NCBI RefSeq assembly: GCF_004359515.1
Contig: NZ_SCWD01000001.1
Coordinates: 124,001-188,000 of the forward strand
Source: Macrococcus carouselicus
Lineage (GTDB): Bacteria > Bacillota > Bacilli > Staphylococcales > Staphylococcaceae
Length of the DNA stretch: 64,000 bases
Direction of reading: 5' to 3'
Within the stretch, counting starts at the first letter, position 1; every line of letters starts with the position of its first letter. The translations under genes and the position numbers were made by a program. Shown in pieces: positions 1 through 10,236 of the stretch. The notes beneath the pieces were generated by a model. It was not told where the DNA came from. It saw only the letters and a program-made list of their open reading frames with translations, and ran no database searches.

Positions 1-1056
1 CTTCAGTATATCGAAGAGACCGAAGCAAAGTTCAGAGAGCTCGGTATCGGTCAGTTCGCTTCAGTATCAGGTCGTTATTATGCGATGGACCGTGATAAAC
101 GCTGGGAACGTGAGCAGATGGCATACGATGCAATGACTTATGGTAAGGGCAAGGAATATCAGACAGCGGCTGAGGGCGTTAAAGCAAGTTACGCTGAGGG
201 TGTAACGGATGAGTTCGTCATTCCTTTTGTTGTTAAAGACCACGAAGCTTACCACGAGAATACAGGTGTCAATGACGGTGATGGCATGATCTTCTTCAAT
301 TTCCGCCCTGACCGTGCAGCCCAGCTTTCAGAAGTCTATACAAATGAAGAATTTGTCGGATTTGAGATGGACCGCCGCTTAATCGGTATTAAATTTGTGA
401 CTTTCACAAAATACAGCGATACGGTGAAGGCGGATGTGGTTTTCGAAAAAGAGAACTTAGTGAACACAATCGGTGAAGTTGTTGCTGATGAAAACAAGAA
501 GCAGCTGCGTATCGCTGAGACTGAGAAATACCCGCACGTCACTTATTTTATGAGTGGCGGCCGTAACGAAGAGTTCGCAGGTGAACACCGCGTACTGATC
601 AATTCGCCGAAGGTGGCAACATATGACTTGAAGCCTGAAATGAGTGCGTATGAAGTGAAAGACGCTTTAATCACCGAGCTTGATAAGCAAGATCTCGACC
701 TGATCATTCTGAATTTTGCTAATCCTGATATGGTCGGACATAGCGGTATGCTTGAACCGACAATCAAGGCGATTGAAGCGGTAGATGAGTGTCTGGGTGC
801 TGTTGTTGACAAGATTCTTGCACAAGGCGGACGCGCGATCATCACAGCTGATCACGGGAACTCTGACGAAGTGGTCACGATGGACGATAAACCAATGACT
901 GCTCATACCACTAATCCTGTGCCTGTGATTGTGACAGATGAGTCCGTGAAGCTCCGTGATGGCGGCCGTCTTGCTGATTTAGCACCGACGTTACTTGATA
1001 TGATGGGTATTAAGCAGCCGGTAGAGATGACCGGTGAATCACTTATCATCAAGTAA
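1..1056 (+). CDS. gpmI: 2,3-bisphosphoglycerate-independent phosphoglycerate mutase, 5'-truncated by window edge
   Basis: Interconverts 3- and 2-phosphoglycerate in glycolysis. The frame is open from the first base of the window, so about 150 N-terminal residues of a roughly 505-residue enzyme lie outside; 351 residues are seen. Visible family motifs are NFRPDRAAQ near nt 298-325, a PDMVGHSGM metal-binding motif near nt 724-750 and TADHGNSDE near nt 843-870, which carry the Mn-binding Asp and His residues of this alkaline-phosphatase-superfamily enzyme. It precedes eno by 72 nt, matching the glycolytic gene cluster of staphylococci. Confidence 0.97.
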   Translation, partial: LQYIEETEAKFRELGIGQFASVSGRYYAMDRDKRWEREQMAYDAMTYGKGKEYQTAAEGVKASYAEGVTDEFVIPFVVKDHEAYHENTGVNDGDGMIFFNFRPDRAAQLSEVYTNEEFVGFEMDRRLIGIKFVTFTKYSDTVKADVVFEKENLVNTIGEVVADENKKQLRIAETEKYPHVTYFMSGGRNEEFAGEHRVLINSPKVATYDLKPEMSAYEVKDALITELDKQDLDLIILNFANPDMVGHSGMLEPTIKAIEAVDECLGAVVDKILAQGGRAIITADHGNSDEVVTMDDKPMTAHTTNPVPVIVTDESVKLRDGGRLADLAPTLLDMMGIKQPVEMTGESLIIK

Positions 1057-1083
1057 ATGATATTAGTTGATTAAATACAGTGA

Positions 1084-2433
<1,350 letters not shown>

Positions 2434-2443
2434 TTGATAAGCT

Positions 2444-2474
2444 GAGGACACGGGACGCCGTGTCTTCTTTTTGT
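2444..2474 (+). terminator. Intrinsic terminator after eno
   Basis: A 10-bp stem (GAGGACACGG paired with CCGTGTCTTC, one G-U pair) with a 4-nt loop is followed by a T-rich run. It lies 10 nt after the eno stop codon. Confidence 0.85.
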
Positions 2475-2540
2475 TGTTGTTTCTTTTTTCTCTCATTCGT
2501 GGTAAAATGGAACGAGTCATTATTAGTAGGAGGACCCTCT

Positions 2541-2774
2541 ATGCATACAGCCCTTACGGTTTTACTCGTCATCGTCTGCATCGGATTGATTACGGTTGTT
2601 TTACTGCAGGAAGGTAAAAGTAATGGATTATCCGGCGCTATCAGTGGTGGTGCGGAAACTTTATTCGGCAAACAGAAGACACGCGGTGTTGATCTGATTT
2701 TACTGCGTACAACCATTGTGCTGTCAGTGTTATTCTTCTTAATTATGCTGGCGCTAACTTATTTCAACATGTAA
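2541..2774 (+). CDS. secG: Protein translocase subunit SecG
   Basis: Small membrane subunit of the SecYEG preprotein channel. The 77-residue protein has two hydrophobic segments (about residues 3-22 and 52-74) separated by the conserved loop [17 protein letters not shown], typical of SecG. The start at 2541 is chosen because AGTAGGAGGA lies just upstream; a longer in-frame reading from 2460 would add a Cys/Phe-rich stretch read from the eno terminator and is rejected. It sits between eno and the carboxylesterase, as in staphylococci. Confidence 0.93.
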   Translation: MHTALTVLLVIVCIGLITVVLLQEGKSNGLSGAISGGAETLFGKQKTRGVDLILLRTTIVLSVLFFLIMLALTYFNM

Positions 2775-2779
2775 ACGAT

Positions 2780-2808
2780 AAGTCCGGTGGGTTCACCGGA
2801 CTTTTTTA
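2780..2808 (+). terminator. Intrinsic terminator after secG
   Basis: Perfect 10-bp stem AAGTCCGGTG / CACCGGACTT with a 4-nt loop, running into six T residues. Confidence 0.9.
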
Positions 2809-2810
2809 TT

Positions 2811-2838
2811 TTGAATCGGCGCCAAAAACACATACAAT
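2811..2838 (+). promoter_or_regulatory. Promoter for est-rnr-smpB
   Basis: TTGAAT (2811-2816) and TACAAT (2833-2838) are spaced by 16 bp just after the secG terminator and 31 nt before the est start codon. This fits a sigma-A promoter for the following three genes; it is a sequence match only. Confidence 0.6.
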
Positions 2839-2868
2839 AGAAGTAATACATTAAAAGGAGTTATCACC

Positions 2869-3609
2869 ATGAAAATTCGATTACCTGAACCCTTTTTCTT
2901 TGAGGAAGGGCCAAGAGCAGTGCTCCTGCTGCACGGATTCACCGGCAATTCTTCTGACGTCAGACAGCTGGCGCGTTTTCTGCAGAAGAAAGGGTATACG
3001 TCTTATGCACCGCATTATGAGGGGCACGGGGTACCGCCGGAAGAACTGCTGAACTCAAGTCCGCATGTCTGGTGGGGACAGGTTCTCGAGGCATACGATT
3101 TCCTGCAAGACAAAGGGTACAGTGAGATTTCAGTTGCCGGTCTGTCACTCGGTGGAGATTTCGCGCTCAGACTCAGTCAGAATCGTGATGTGAACAGTGT
3201 TGCGACGATGTGTTCACCGATGTATATCAAGACAACTGGCAATATGTTTGAAGGTGTACTGGAATATGCACGAGAATTCAAGAAACGTGAAGGTAAAGAT
3301 GGTGCTCAGATTGAGCGTGAGATGGCGGCGTTTCAACCCACTGAGCTGCTCGAAGATCTGCAGCAGACGATCAAGAAAGTAAGAGAGTCCGTTGATAATG
3401 TCTTCGCACCGCTGTTTGTAGCACAGGGTAGACTTGACACGATGATCAACCCGGACTCAGCGAATATCATTTACGAAGAATCCTCAAGTGACAAGAAGGA
3501 AATTCACTGGTATGAGCAATCAGGCCATGTCATCACTATAGATAAGGAAAAAGAACAGCTCTTTGCAGATTATTTTGCATTTTTAGAAGGGCTGGAATGG
3601 TCTCACTAA
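2869..3609 (+). CDS. est: Alpha/beta-hydrolase carboxylesterase (Est30-like)
   Basis: Predicted cytoplasmic carboxylesterase/lipase of 246 residues. The oxyanion-hole motif HGFTGN (about residues 22-27), the nucleophile elbow GLSLGG with Ser near 93, the acid residue in GRLDTMINP near 190 and the catalytic His in SGHVIT near 219 form a complete triad. Length and motifs match the monoacylglycerol-lipase-like carboxylesterases of Bacillus and Geobacillus. RBS AAAAGGAG precedes the ATG. It is 15 nt upstream of rnr, in the conserved secG-est-rnr-smpB order. The natural substrate is not evident. Confidence 0.9.
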   Translation: MKIRLPEPFFFEEGPRAVLLLHGFTGNSSDVRQLARFLQKKGYTSYAPHYEGHGVPPEELLNSSPHVWWGQVLEAYDFLQDKGYSEISVAGLSLGGDFALRLSQNRDVNSVATMCSPMYIKTTGNMFEGVLEYAREFKKREGKDGAQIEREMAAFQPTELLEDLQQTIKKVRESVDNVFAPLFVAQGRLDTMINPDSANIIYEESSSDKKEIHWYEQSGHVITIDKEKEQLFADYFAFLEGLEWSH

Positions 3610-3624
3610 AGAGAGGAGAAGACT

Positions 3625-5928
3625 ATGACATTAACGAATAATTTATTAAATATATTTCAGGCAAGAAAACAGGAGGCACTGTCAATCAGTGAGATTGAAC
3701 AGGCACTGAATCTGACATCAGCTGATGAGTTTAAAGCACTGGTCAAAGAACTTGTTGAACTGGAGCAGAAGGCTAAGATCAGACGCACGAAAGAGGACCG
3801 CTATATCCTGAATGATTCTGACCTTGTTGAAGGGATTGTCAGTCAGAACAAAAAAGGATTCGCATTTGTAAGACCCACTACTGAAGGTATCGAGGATATC
3901 TTTATCCCGCCGAACGCCATCAATCAGGCGATGGACGGTGATACGGTTATCGTCAAAGTCTCAAAAGGACGTGACGGCCGCGAGGAAGGCGTGATCAAGG
4001 AGATCAAGAAACGTGCCATCACCCAGGTGGTCGGGACTTATACGGAAGCGAAGCATTTCGGCTTTGTACTGCCGGATGACAAACGTATCACACAGGATAT
4101 CTTCATTCCGAAGAACCGCAATCTGGGCGCCGTGGAAGGTCATAAAGTACTGGTTGAGCTGACGGCTTACCCTGACGGCACAAGCAATCCGGAAGGGCAT
4201 GTGACAGCAATCCTCGGGCATAAGAACGACCCGGGCGTGGATATTCTGTCCATCATCTATCAGCATGGCATCAATATTGACTTTGCACCGGATGCCATTA
4301 AGGAGGCGGAGCAGGTACCGGATGAAATCAGTGAATCTGAGATCAGAGGACGCCGTGACCTGAGAAACAAGCTGACGATCACGATCGACGGTGCAGATGC
4401 GAAGGACCTGGATGATGCGATCAGCATTGAACGTAAGGGTGAAAACTATGTGCTGACGGTCAGTATCGCTGACGTCAGTCATTATGTGACTGAAGGCTCA
4501 GCCCTTGACAGAGAAGCTTATGAGCGCGGAACAAGCGTCTACCTGGTTGACCGCGTGATTCCGATGATTCCGCACCGCCTGTCAAATGGTATCTGTTCGC
4601 TTAATCCGCATGCAGACCGTCTGACGATGAGCTGTGAGATGGAGATCGATCCGTCAGGTCAAGTCATCCGTCATGATATTTATGACAGTGTGATCTATTC
4701 CGATGAACGGATGACCTATCGTGACGTCAATGCGATTTTAGACGGCGATAAGGAACTTCGCGATAAGTATGCGCATATCGTGCCGATGATTGAGGACGCG
4801 CAGGCACTGAATACCGTTTTAGTGGCTATGCGTAAGCGTCGCGGCGAAGTCGACTTCGACTTCAAGGAAGCAAAAATTCTCGTGAACGAAGACGGTGTCC
4901 CTTATGATGTCGCCATCCGTGAACGCGGTAAAGGTGAACGTCTCATTGAGTCATTCATGCTGGCGGCCAATGAGACAATCGCAGAACACTTCAGTAAGAT
5001 GAAAGTCCCGTTCATCTACCGAATCCACGAGGAACCGAAAGCTGATAAGATTAAACGGTTCTTCGAGTTCATCGCGAACTTCGGTATATTAGTGCGCGGG
5101 GGAACAGAGAACATCCATCCGAAGACTCTGCAGTCTATCGCGAAGGAGATCAAAGGGAAACCAGAAGAGATGGTCATTTCAACGCTTATGCTTCGCAGCA
5201 TGCAGCAGGCGAAATACTCTGAGCAGTCTCTCGGTCACTTCGGTCTGTCCGCTGAATACTATACGCACTTCACATCACCGATCCGACGTTACCCTGACCT
5301 CATTGTCCATCGACTGATCCGTAAATACCTTATTGAGAAATCGATGGATGAACAGGCGCAAGATAAATGGGAAGAGATGCTGGTCGAAATCAGCGACCAT
5401 ACATCCAAACGTGAACGCCGCGCAGTTGATGCAGAGCGCGATACGGATGATCTGAAGAAAGCGGAATATATGCTGCAGCATGTCGGAGAGGAATTCGAGG
5501 GCATCATTTCATCAGTTGCGAACTTCGGTATGTTCGTCGAGCTTGAGAATACGATTGAAGGCATGGTTCACAATTCGAATATGACCGATGATTACTACAA
5601 CTTCGACGAGCGCCAGATGGCACTGATCGGCGAGCGTGGCGGCAAGGTCTTCCGTATCGGCGATAAAGTGAAGATCAAGGTGCTCAGCGTCAATATCGAC
5701 GAGCGCATGATTGACTTCAGTATCGTCGGCATGGAACCGCGACAAGTCGAACGTAAATCCCGTGGTACTGTCATCCGCACCGAGAAAAAGGATGGCGGGG
5801 ACGACCGTAAGCCCCGTGGTAAAGGACGCGGCAAAGGTAGAAGTAATAGTCGTGGCAGCAGCGACAATAAAAAACCGTTCTATAAATCAAAAGCGGTGAA
5901 GAATGCAGGGCGCGGCAAGAAGAAATAG
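3625..5928 (+). CDS. rnr: Ribonuclease R
   Basis: Processive 3'-to-5' exoribonuclease that degrades structured RNA and works with SmpB-tmRNA in RNA turnover. The 767-residue protein has an N-terminal winged-helix region (about 1-60), OB/cold-shock domains (about 70-220), the RNB catalytic domain with the Asp cluster [11 protein letters not shown] near 255-266, an S1 domain (about 620-705) and a long Lys/Arg/Gly-rich tail from about 715, as in RNase R proteins. AGAGGAG precedes the ATG. It lies between est and smpB with very short gaps, so co-transcription is likely. Confidence 0.97.
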   Translation: MTLTNNLLNIFQARKQEALSISEIEQALNLTSADEFKALVKELVELEQKAKIRRTKEDRYILNDSDLVEGIVSQNKKGFAFVRPTTEGIEDIFIPPNAINQAMDGDTVIVKVSKGRDGREEGVIKEIKKRAITQVVGTYTEAKHFGFVLPDDKRITQDIFIPKNRNLGAVEGHKVLVELTAYPDGTSNPEGHVTAILGHKNDPGVDILSIIYQHGINIDFAPDAIKEAEQVPDEISESEIRGRRDLRNKLTITIDGADAKDLDDAISIERKGENYVLTVSIADVSHYVTEGSALDREAYERGTSVYLVDRVIPMIPHRLSNGICSLNPHADRLTMSCEMEIDPSGQVIRHDIYDSVIYSDERMTYRDVNAILDGDKELRDKYAHIVPMIEDAQALNTVLVAMRKRRGEVDFDFKEAKILVNEDGVPYDVAIRERGKGERLIESFMLAANETIAEHFSKMKVPFIYRIHEEPKADKIKRFFEFIANFGILVRGGTENIHPKTLQSIAKEIKGKPEEMVISTLMLRSMQQAKYSEQSLGHFGLSAEYYTHFTSPIRRYPDLIVHRLIRKYLIEKSMDEQAQDKWEEMLVEISDHTSKRERRAVDAERDTDDLKKAEYMLQHVGEEFEGIISSVANFGMFVELENTIEGMVHNSNMTDDYYNFDERQMALIGERGGKVFRIGDKVKIKVLSVNIDERMIDFSIVGMEPRQVERKSRGTVIRTEKKDGGDDRKPRGKGRGKGRSNSRGSSDNKKPFYKSKAVKNAGRGKKK

Positions 5929-5939
5929 AGGTGAGATAA

Positions 5940-6401
5940 ATGCCAAAAGGTGACGGTAAAACACTCGCACAGAACAGAAAGGCGAGTCATGACTATACGA
6001 TAGAAGAGACGATAGAAGCGGGCATTGAGCTGAAAGGAACAGAAATCAAATCCATCAGACGCGGCAGTGCGAATCTCCGTGATTCATACGCCCGTGTCTA
6101 TCAAGATGAGATGTATGTCTACAATATGCATATCGCGCCCTACGAAGAAGGGAACCGTTTCAACCATGATCCGCTTAGAACACGTAAACTTCTGCTTAAA
6201 CGCAAGCAGATTGACAAACTCTTCGGAGAATCACGGGAAAAAGGCTATGCCCTTATTCCACTGAAACTCTACATCAAGAATGGCTACTGCAAGATGCTCT
6301 TAGGTCTCGCCAAAGGTAAGAAGGACTATGACAAACGTCATACCTTAAAAGCGAAGGAAGCCAAACGTGAGATGGACCGTGCGATGAAAGGGAAATACTA
6401 G
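5940..6401 (+). CDS. smpB: SsrA-binding protein SmpB
   Basis: Binds the tRNA-like domain of tmRNA and brings it to stalled ribosomes for trans-translation. At 153 residues it has the family length. Core motifs include [10 protein letters not shown] near residues 10-19, the E(L)KGTEIKSIR stretch near 30-40 and the basic C-terminal tail [20 protein letters not shown]. It starts 11 nt after rnr behind AGAGGTGA and directly precedes the tmRNA gene, so all components of the stalled-ribosome rescue and decay machinery are together. Confidence 0.97.
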   Translation: MPKGDGKTLAQNRKASHDYTIEETIEAGIELKGTEIKSIRRGSANLRDSYARVYQDEMYVYNMHIAPYEEGNRFNHDPLRTRKLLLKRKQIDKLFGESREKGYALIPLKLYIKNGYCKMLLGLAKGKKDYDKRHTLKAKEAKREMDRAMKGKY

Positions 6402-6487
6402 ATGGACCGCGGTGCAGAACAGTTGCACCGCAGTTCCTTATTTGTTATATTATATGTTGCTAGTTAAAAATAATGATTACTTATCCA

Positions 6488-6843
6488 GGGGACGTTACGG
6501 ATTCGACAGGGGTCACTTGGGTTGGTATAGCGTGCCGGAGGGTTGTCTCCGTATCAACACAACAGTTATAATAACTGGCAAAACAAACAACTTCGCAGTA
6601 GCTGCCTAATCGCACTCTGCACCTCTCTCAAGCATCGCCTATGTGCCTGATGCAGAGGTTCAACCTTAAGTAGGATACGACTGACACTTCCGCCTGGAGT
6701 CTGTCAGTAAGAGGTCAATCGGGCTAGTCATTAAGTAGGTTGTCCATTGTCAGCTTAATGATGAAACCTTAACAATGCGACTACGCACGTAGAAGTATCA
6801 ATTGCAGGATCTTTGGACGCGGGTTCGACTCCCGCCGTCTCCA
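6488..6843 (+). ncRNA. ssrA: Transfer-messenger RNA (tmRNA)
   Basis: The 5' end GGGGACGTTACGGATTCGAC and the 3' T-arm/acceptor GGGTTCGACTCCCGCCGTCTCCA are diagnostic. The acceptor arms GGGGACG and CGTCTCC pair with one G-U. CCA is not encoded. The peptide-tag reading frame is at 6577-6609 (GGC to TAA) and codes for GKTNNFAVAA, giving an (A)GKTNNFAVAA tag with the protease-directing AVAA end. It lies 86 nt downstream of smpB. Ends are placed by acceptor-stem pairing. Confidence 0.97.
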
Positions 6844-6852
6844 TACATACAG

Positions 6853-6882
6853 CAGCCGCTCATTTCGAGCGGCTGTTTTTTA
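6853..6882 (+). terminator. Intrinsic terminator after ssrA
   Basis: Perfect 9-bp stem CAGCCGCTC / GAGCGGCTG with a short loop and a T run, 10 nt after the mature tmRNA 3' end. Confidence 0.92.
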
Positions 6883-7138
6883 TATTACCCCATACGAAAA
6901 ATGACGATATACTTGACGTATACGACAAAAGAAATGGTGATGGATCAGCTGGACAATCTGTCTCAGCCCCTTATCATATGATTGGTGGAATAGGTAATGA
7001 ATATTCAGTTGACCCGATAAATGACGTCAATCAGCAAGCATTGTCTGGCGTCTGGAACATTGTTCCGGACTCTTCTTTTATCCGTTTACTTCCTGTCTTT
7101 GAATGGTATATATTTATAATGAGGACGGAGGGAACGTT
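6883..7138 (+). other. Intergenic stretch between ssrA and aroD, no gene recognised
   Basis: About 256 nt without a credible gene. An open frame that begins inside the tmRNA T-arm crosses it but has no ribosome binding site and no recognisable similarity. TATAAT at 7115-7120 may be the -10 element of an aroD promoter. No integrase or attachment-site repeat of the tmRNA 3' end is visible here. Confidence 0.5.
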
Positions 7139-7864
7139 ATGGAAAATGTAAATGTAAAACCGAAGATTGTAGTCACACTGTCCGCGGCCAAGAATCAGTG
7201 GGACGACCTGTACAAGAAAATAGAGGATAATGAGCTGTATATCGATATCATTGAATACAGAGCTGACTTATGTGACAGCCAGGAGGTGCCTGATTATGTA
7301 GAGGATATCAAGGCGTTGAAAGAGAAGTTCAACAGACTGCCGCTTATCTTCACCTATCGTACACGCGGTGAGGGTGGTCAAGGGAGTAAAGAACCCAATG
7401 ACTATTATGAGCTCAATAAAGCGATAATCGAAGAGGAATGCATTGATATCATTGATATTGAGATGCTGCTCTACGAAGATCTGCGCGATGAACTGATTCA
7501 GCTGGCACGTGCTAAGGGGATACAGGTTCTGGTCTCTCATCATGAGATGGAGCATACGCCGAGCTTAAAAGAATTAAAGGCACTCTACCAGCATATGCAG
7601 CAACTGAATGTGGATTACAGTAAACTTGCCGTCATGCCGGAAGACGGCCGTGATGTGCTGAAGCTCCTGACGGCAGTCTACGAAACAAAGCAGGATTCCC
7701 ATCATCATATCGTCGGAATTGCCATGGGTGAACAAGGCAAACTCAGCCGTCTCGCAGGTGGCGCATTCGGTTCGGACCTGACTTATGGCCATATCGGACA
7801 GGAAGCAGCACCGGGTCAACTTCATGTACAGCAGCTGAAGTCCTTGATGGAAATCTATCAATAA
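7139..7864 (+). CDS. aroD: 3-dehydroquinate dehydratase, type I
   Basis: Third step of the shikimate pathway, dehydrating 3-dehydroquinate to 3-dehydroshikimate. The 241-residue protein has the type I features EYRADL near residue 40, the catalytic His in VSHHEMEHTPS near 130, the Schiff-base Lys in KLAVMPE near 162 and the C-terminal GSDLTYG motif. The ATG at 7139 follows GGAGGGA by 6 nt; an upstream in-frame start would lack an RBS. It is next to a nitroreductase gene as in S. aureus. Confidence 0.93.
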   Translation: MENVNVKPKIVVTLSAAKNQWDDLYKKIEDNELYIDIIEYRADLCDSQEVPDYVEDIKALKEKFNRLPLIFTYRTRGEGGQGSKEPNDYYELNKAIIEEECIDIIDIEMLLYEDLRDELIQLARAKGIQVLVSHHEMEHTPSLKELKALYQHMQQLNVDYSKLAVMPEDGRDVLKLLTAVYETKQDSHHHIVGIAMGEQGKLSRLAGGAFGSDLTYGHIGQEAAPGQLHVQQLKSLMEIYQ

Positions 7865-7867
7865 ACA

Positions 7868-7897
7868 TTTTACAAAACGTCAAGCCTTCCCTATAAT
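7868..7897 (+). promoter_or_regulatory. Promoter of nitroreductase gene
   Basis: TTTACA (7868-7873) and a perfect TATAAT (7892-7897) are separated by 18 bp. A Fur/PerR-like operator begins at the base right after the -10 element, so transcription from here should be repressible. Confidence 0.65.
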
Positions 7898-7912
7898 TGA
7901 TAATAGTTATCA
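7898..7912 (+). promoter_or_regulatory. Fur/PerR-type operator (7-1-7)
   Basis: TGATAATAGTTATCA matches the Fur-family 7-1-7 consensus TGATAATNATTATCA at all but one defined base, within a longer perfect dyad (ATTGATAA ... TTATCAAT, 7896-7914). It lies between the -10 element and the start codon of the nitroreductase gene. Which Fur-family regulator (Fur, PerR or Zur) binds cannot be told from sequence. Confidence 0.65.
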
Positions 7913-7931
7913 ATTGGGAGGGTTTATTTTA

Positions 7932-8471
7932 ATGGACTTTAATGAGCTGGTTAAGAATAGAAGAAGTATAAAGAAGTTTGAAGAGGATTATAAAGTAGAT
8001 GATGCTGTCATTCAGGAGGCGATCGAACTGGCAGCTTATACACCTAATCATGGGATGCGTGAACCGTGGCGCGTCATCTGGGTGAAGAAAGAGCGTCTTG
8101 CTGATTATGGACGTCTGTTCGCTGAAGTGAACTTTAAAAATGATGTCATTAAAATGCAGAACTATATTGAAATGGTACAACGACTCGGCGGGATTCTTAT
8201 TATCGCAGGACCTGTTGACCGCAGACAGAAGCAGCGTTTTGAAGATGTTCTGGCAGTCGGTGGCTATATGCAGACCTTATCACTCGCGCTCTTCAGCAGC
8301 GGGGTCGGTAGCTGTATCAAAACACCCGCGACTATCTTTGAGCCTGCATTCAACGACGGCCTGAACATTCATGCAGGTGAAATGGTATATGGCATGGTCT
8401 ACCTCACGGCCTTACCAGCAGAAACCGAAGTAAAAGTGCGTCAGAATACTGATCTGATAAGTGAGTTCTAA
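7932..8471 (+). CDS. Nitroreductase family protein
   Basis: Predicted FMN-dependent NAD(P)H oxidoreductase, 179 residues. The N-terminal motif NRRSIKKF near residues 9-16 (phosphate contact of FMN), the APYTPNHGMREPWRVIWV-like segment around 37-52 and the GGYMQTLSLAL helix near 111 are typical of the compact nitroreductases. The ATG at 7932 is preceded by GGGAGGG; an upstream in-frame GTG overlaps the operator and is not preferred. Iron- or peroxide-responsive control is suggested by the operator. The physiological substrate is unknown. Confidence 0.85.
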   Translation: MDFNELVKNRRSIKKFEEDYKVDDAVIQEAIELAAYTPNHGMREPWRVIWVKKERLADYGRLFAEVNFKNDVIKMQNYIEMVQRLGGILIIAGPVDRRQKQRFEDVLAVGGYMQTLSLALFSSGVGSCIKTPATIFEPAFNDGLNIHAGEMVYGMVYLTALPAETEVKVRQNTDLISEF

Positions 8472-8490
8472 TGCAGATAAACGATACCAT

Positions 8491-8516
8491 ATAAAAAAGC
8501 CGGCATAGCCGGCTTC
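8491..8516. terminator. Bidirectional terminator between nitroreductase and thioredoxin-like gene
   Basis: A stem AAGCCGGC / GCCGGCTT with a 3-nt loop has an A run on its left side that serves as the U tract for the leftward thioredoxin-like gene; it can also end the rightward nitroreductase transcript, though less strongly. Confidence 0.75.
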
Positions 8517-8518
8517 AA

Positions 8519-8842
8519 TTATTTCTGGATATGTTCTGCAAGGAATGCTTTGACTTCTTCAGGCGTCTTAGCATTTGCTGAATGAAGATGCGCCTGTTTC
8601 TCACCATTCCTGAAAATCAGTAAACTTGGAATACCCATGACATCATTTTCAGTTGCTGCTTCTGGTACTTGATCACGATTGATTTTATACCAGGTGATAT
8701 CATGATATTCGTCAACAATCGGATCGATCCAGTAGTCCATACGTGAGCAGTCCGGGCACCAGTCTGCAAAAAACTTAACGATAATCTGTTCGTCCTGATT
8801 GATGATTTCCTCAAATTCTGCATATTGACTTATTGTTCTCAT
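8519..8842 (-). CDS. Thioredoxin family protein
   Basis: A 107-residue thioredoxin-fold protein with the redox motif WCPDC (in FFADWCPDCSRMDYW) and the cis-Pro loop MGIPSLLIF. The WCPDC sequence differs from the WCGPC of housekeeping TrxA, so it is probably a specialised thiol-disulfide exchanger. The start at 8842 (MRTISQ) is chosen since GAGGAG lies 7 nt upstream; longer frames read into A+T-rich promoter sequence. It is convergent with the nitroreductase gene and divergent from an ArsC/Spx-like gene, so several thiol-redox genes cluster here. Confidence 0.88.
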   Translation of the reverse strand: MRTISQYAEFEEIINQDEQIIVKFFADWCPDCSRMDYWIDPIVDEYHDITWYKINRDQVPEAATENDVMGIPSLLIFRNGEKQAHLHSANAKTPEEVKAFLAEHIQK

Positions 8843-8980
8843 AGTCATACTCCTCTTTTTATATTTATAAGTATTATATACCATCATATAGAGAAAAATA
8901 AACGAAGAGTACCTTATAACTATTTGTCGTATTGTCAAAATATTGGTACTATTGAATTATATCAATTATGGAGGACGAGT

Positions 8981-9334
8981 ATGCTTAAATTTTATCAGTT
9001 ACCGAATTGTTCAACCTGCAAAAAGGCAGCACAGTTTCTGACAGAGCACGGCGTCAGTTTTGAGCCGATTAATATTGTAGAACTTACACCGACTGCTGAC
9101 GCCCTGAAAAAGTTTGTCGCAGATACAGGTGTTGATATCAATCAGTTATTTAACCGTCAGGGAGTGAAGTTCCGCGAGCTTGAATTGAAAGACAGACTGG
9201 AAACGTTATCAGAGACAGAGAAGTTCGAACTTCTTGCTTCTGACGGCATGCTGATCAAAAGACCGCTTGCTGTGAATGGCAAGCAGCTGACGCTTGGTTT
9301 TAAGGAAGATGAATATCGCAGTACCTGGTTATAA
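8981..9334 (+). CDS. ArsC/Spx-family protein (YusI-like)
   Basis: A 117-residue thioredoxin-fold protein of the arsenate reductase/Spx family, with the N-terminal NCSTCKKA motif (CxxC at about residues 10-13) and the C-terminal segment IKRPLAVNG that contains the conserved RP. It lacks the known RNA polymerase context that would mark it as Spx itself. Position directly upstream of gcvH matches B. subtilis yusI. GGAGGACGAGT precedes the ATG. A role as a redox-responsive regulator or a reductase cannot be decided. Confidence 0.85.
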   Translation: MLKFYQLPNCSTCKKAAQFLTEHGVSFEPINIVELTPTADALKKFVADTGVDINQLFNRQGVKFRELELKDRLETLSETEKFELLASDGMLIKRPLAVNGKQLTLGFKEDEYRSTWL

Positions 9335-9400
9335 AAAAGTTGAATAAGCGCGGTTGCTATGTCATTATTAGAGGGTAATCATTATTAGGAGGGGATTTTT

Positions 9401-9781
9401 GTGGCAACTCTTGAAGGCTTAAAATATTCTAAAGATCATGAATGGGTAAAATCAGAAGGAAACGTAAAAACAATCGGTATCACAGACTTCGCACAATCAG
9501 AACTTGGCGATATCGTATTCGTTGAACTTCCAGAAGTAGGCGACGAAATTTCAGCAGGTCAGCCCTTCGGTAGCGTAGAGTCAGTTAAAACTGTTTCAGA
9601 ATTATATGCGCCGCTTAGCGGTAAAGTCGTAGAAGTGAACAGTGAACTCGAAGATTCTCCAGAATTCGTGAATGAATCTCCATATGAAAATGCCTGGATG
9701 ATCAAAGTAGAAACTGAAAATGACGACGAAGTAAATGAGTTACTTGACCAAGCTCAATATGATGAAATGATTAACGCTTAA
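9401..9781 (+). CDS. gcvH: Glycine cleavage system H protein
   Basis: Lipoyl carrier protein of 126 residues; the lipoylation site is the Lys in SVESVKT near residue 63. In Firmicutes of this group GcvH is also the first acceptor of octanoyl groups for lipoate synthesis, so it links with lipA at 23 kb. Translation starts with GTG behind AGGAGGGG. No other glycine cleavage genes are in the window. A hairpin terminator follows within 20 nt. Confidence 0.96.
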   Translation: MATLEGLKYSKDHEWVKSEGNVKTIGITDFAQSELGDIVFVELPEVGDEISAGQPFGSVESVKTVSELYAPLSGKVVEVNSELEDSPEFVNESPYENAWMIKVETENDDEVNELLDQAQYDEMINA

Positions 9782-9790
9782 GTGCTATAA

Positions 9791-9826
9791 TTTCCTTGAT
9801 AATACATTTATCAGGGAATTTTTTTA
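9791..9826 (+). terminator. Intrinsic terminator after gcvH
   Basis: Stem TTCCTTGATAA / TTATCAGGGAA with a 5-nt loop and a run of seven T residues. Confidence 0.8.
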
Positions 9827-9852
9827 TGACTGCATATGAAAAGGTGATGAAA

Positions 9853-10236
9853 ATGTCTGTAATCAGTAAGGTCATAGTTGTGGAAGGCAAGTCTGACAAG
9901 ATGAAGTTACAACAAGTTTTATCTGAACCTGTACATATCATCTGCACGAACGGTACGATGGGTATCGGCAAGATGGATGCGCTGCTCGATGAACTGGCAG
10001 GTCATACTGTGTATGTCATGACCGATGCGGACAAAGCGGGTAAGAAGATCCGCAGCTGGTTCAAGCGCCATCTCAGTGAAAGCAAACATATCTACATCGA
10101 TCCGACATACGGTGAAGTCGGTCGCTGTCCGGTCGATTACCTGGCCAAGAAGTTAAATAAACACGAGTTTGAAGTGAAGGGTCTGGATAATGAAGATGAA
10201 CATCAGAAAGTATTTGCCTTCAGCCCCGTCTGGTGA
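9853..10236 (+). CDS. Toprim domain protein (YusF-like)
   Basis: A 127-residue stand-alone Toprim domain: the acidic motif VVEGKSDKMKL near residues 8-18 (catalytic Glu) and the DxD-like MTDADKAGKK near 56-65 are the two Toprim signatures seen in primases, topoisomerases and RNase M5. Similar small proteins occur as yusF in B. subtilis, beside the gcvH gene, as here. Start at 9853 is supported by AAAGGTGATGAAA. The substrate is not known; a nucleic-acid role is likely from the fold. Its 3' end overlaps the next gene by 47 nt. Confidence 0.82.
   Translation: MSVISKVIVVEGKSDKMKLQQVLSEPVHIICTNGTMGIGKMDALLDELAGHTVYVMTDADKAGKKIRSWFKRHLSESKHIYIDPTYGEVGRCPVDYLAKKLNKHEFEVKGLDNEDEHQKVFAFSPVW

Noticed and set aside
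3961-4482. Long antisense open frame (173 codons) within rnr
   Set aside because: Mirror of a strongly coding region; no RBS or promoter, and rnr in the other strand is certain.
6488-6843. tmRNA 3' end as a phage or island attachment site
   Set aside because: A common integration target, but there is no integrase and no repeat of the 3' end downstream; the normal terminator follows at once.
6813-7151. Open frame of about 112 codons starting in the tmRNA T-arm
   Set aside because: Begins within a structured RNA, no RBS, crosses the tmRNA terminator and ends inside aroD. No recognisable protein features.
9335-9400. Glycine riboswitch before gcvH
   Set aside because: Only 66 nt separate gcvH from the upstream gene, too short, and no conserved aptamer core is visible.
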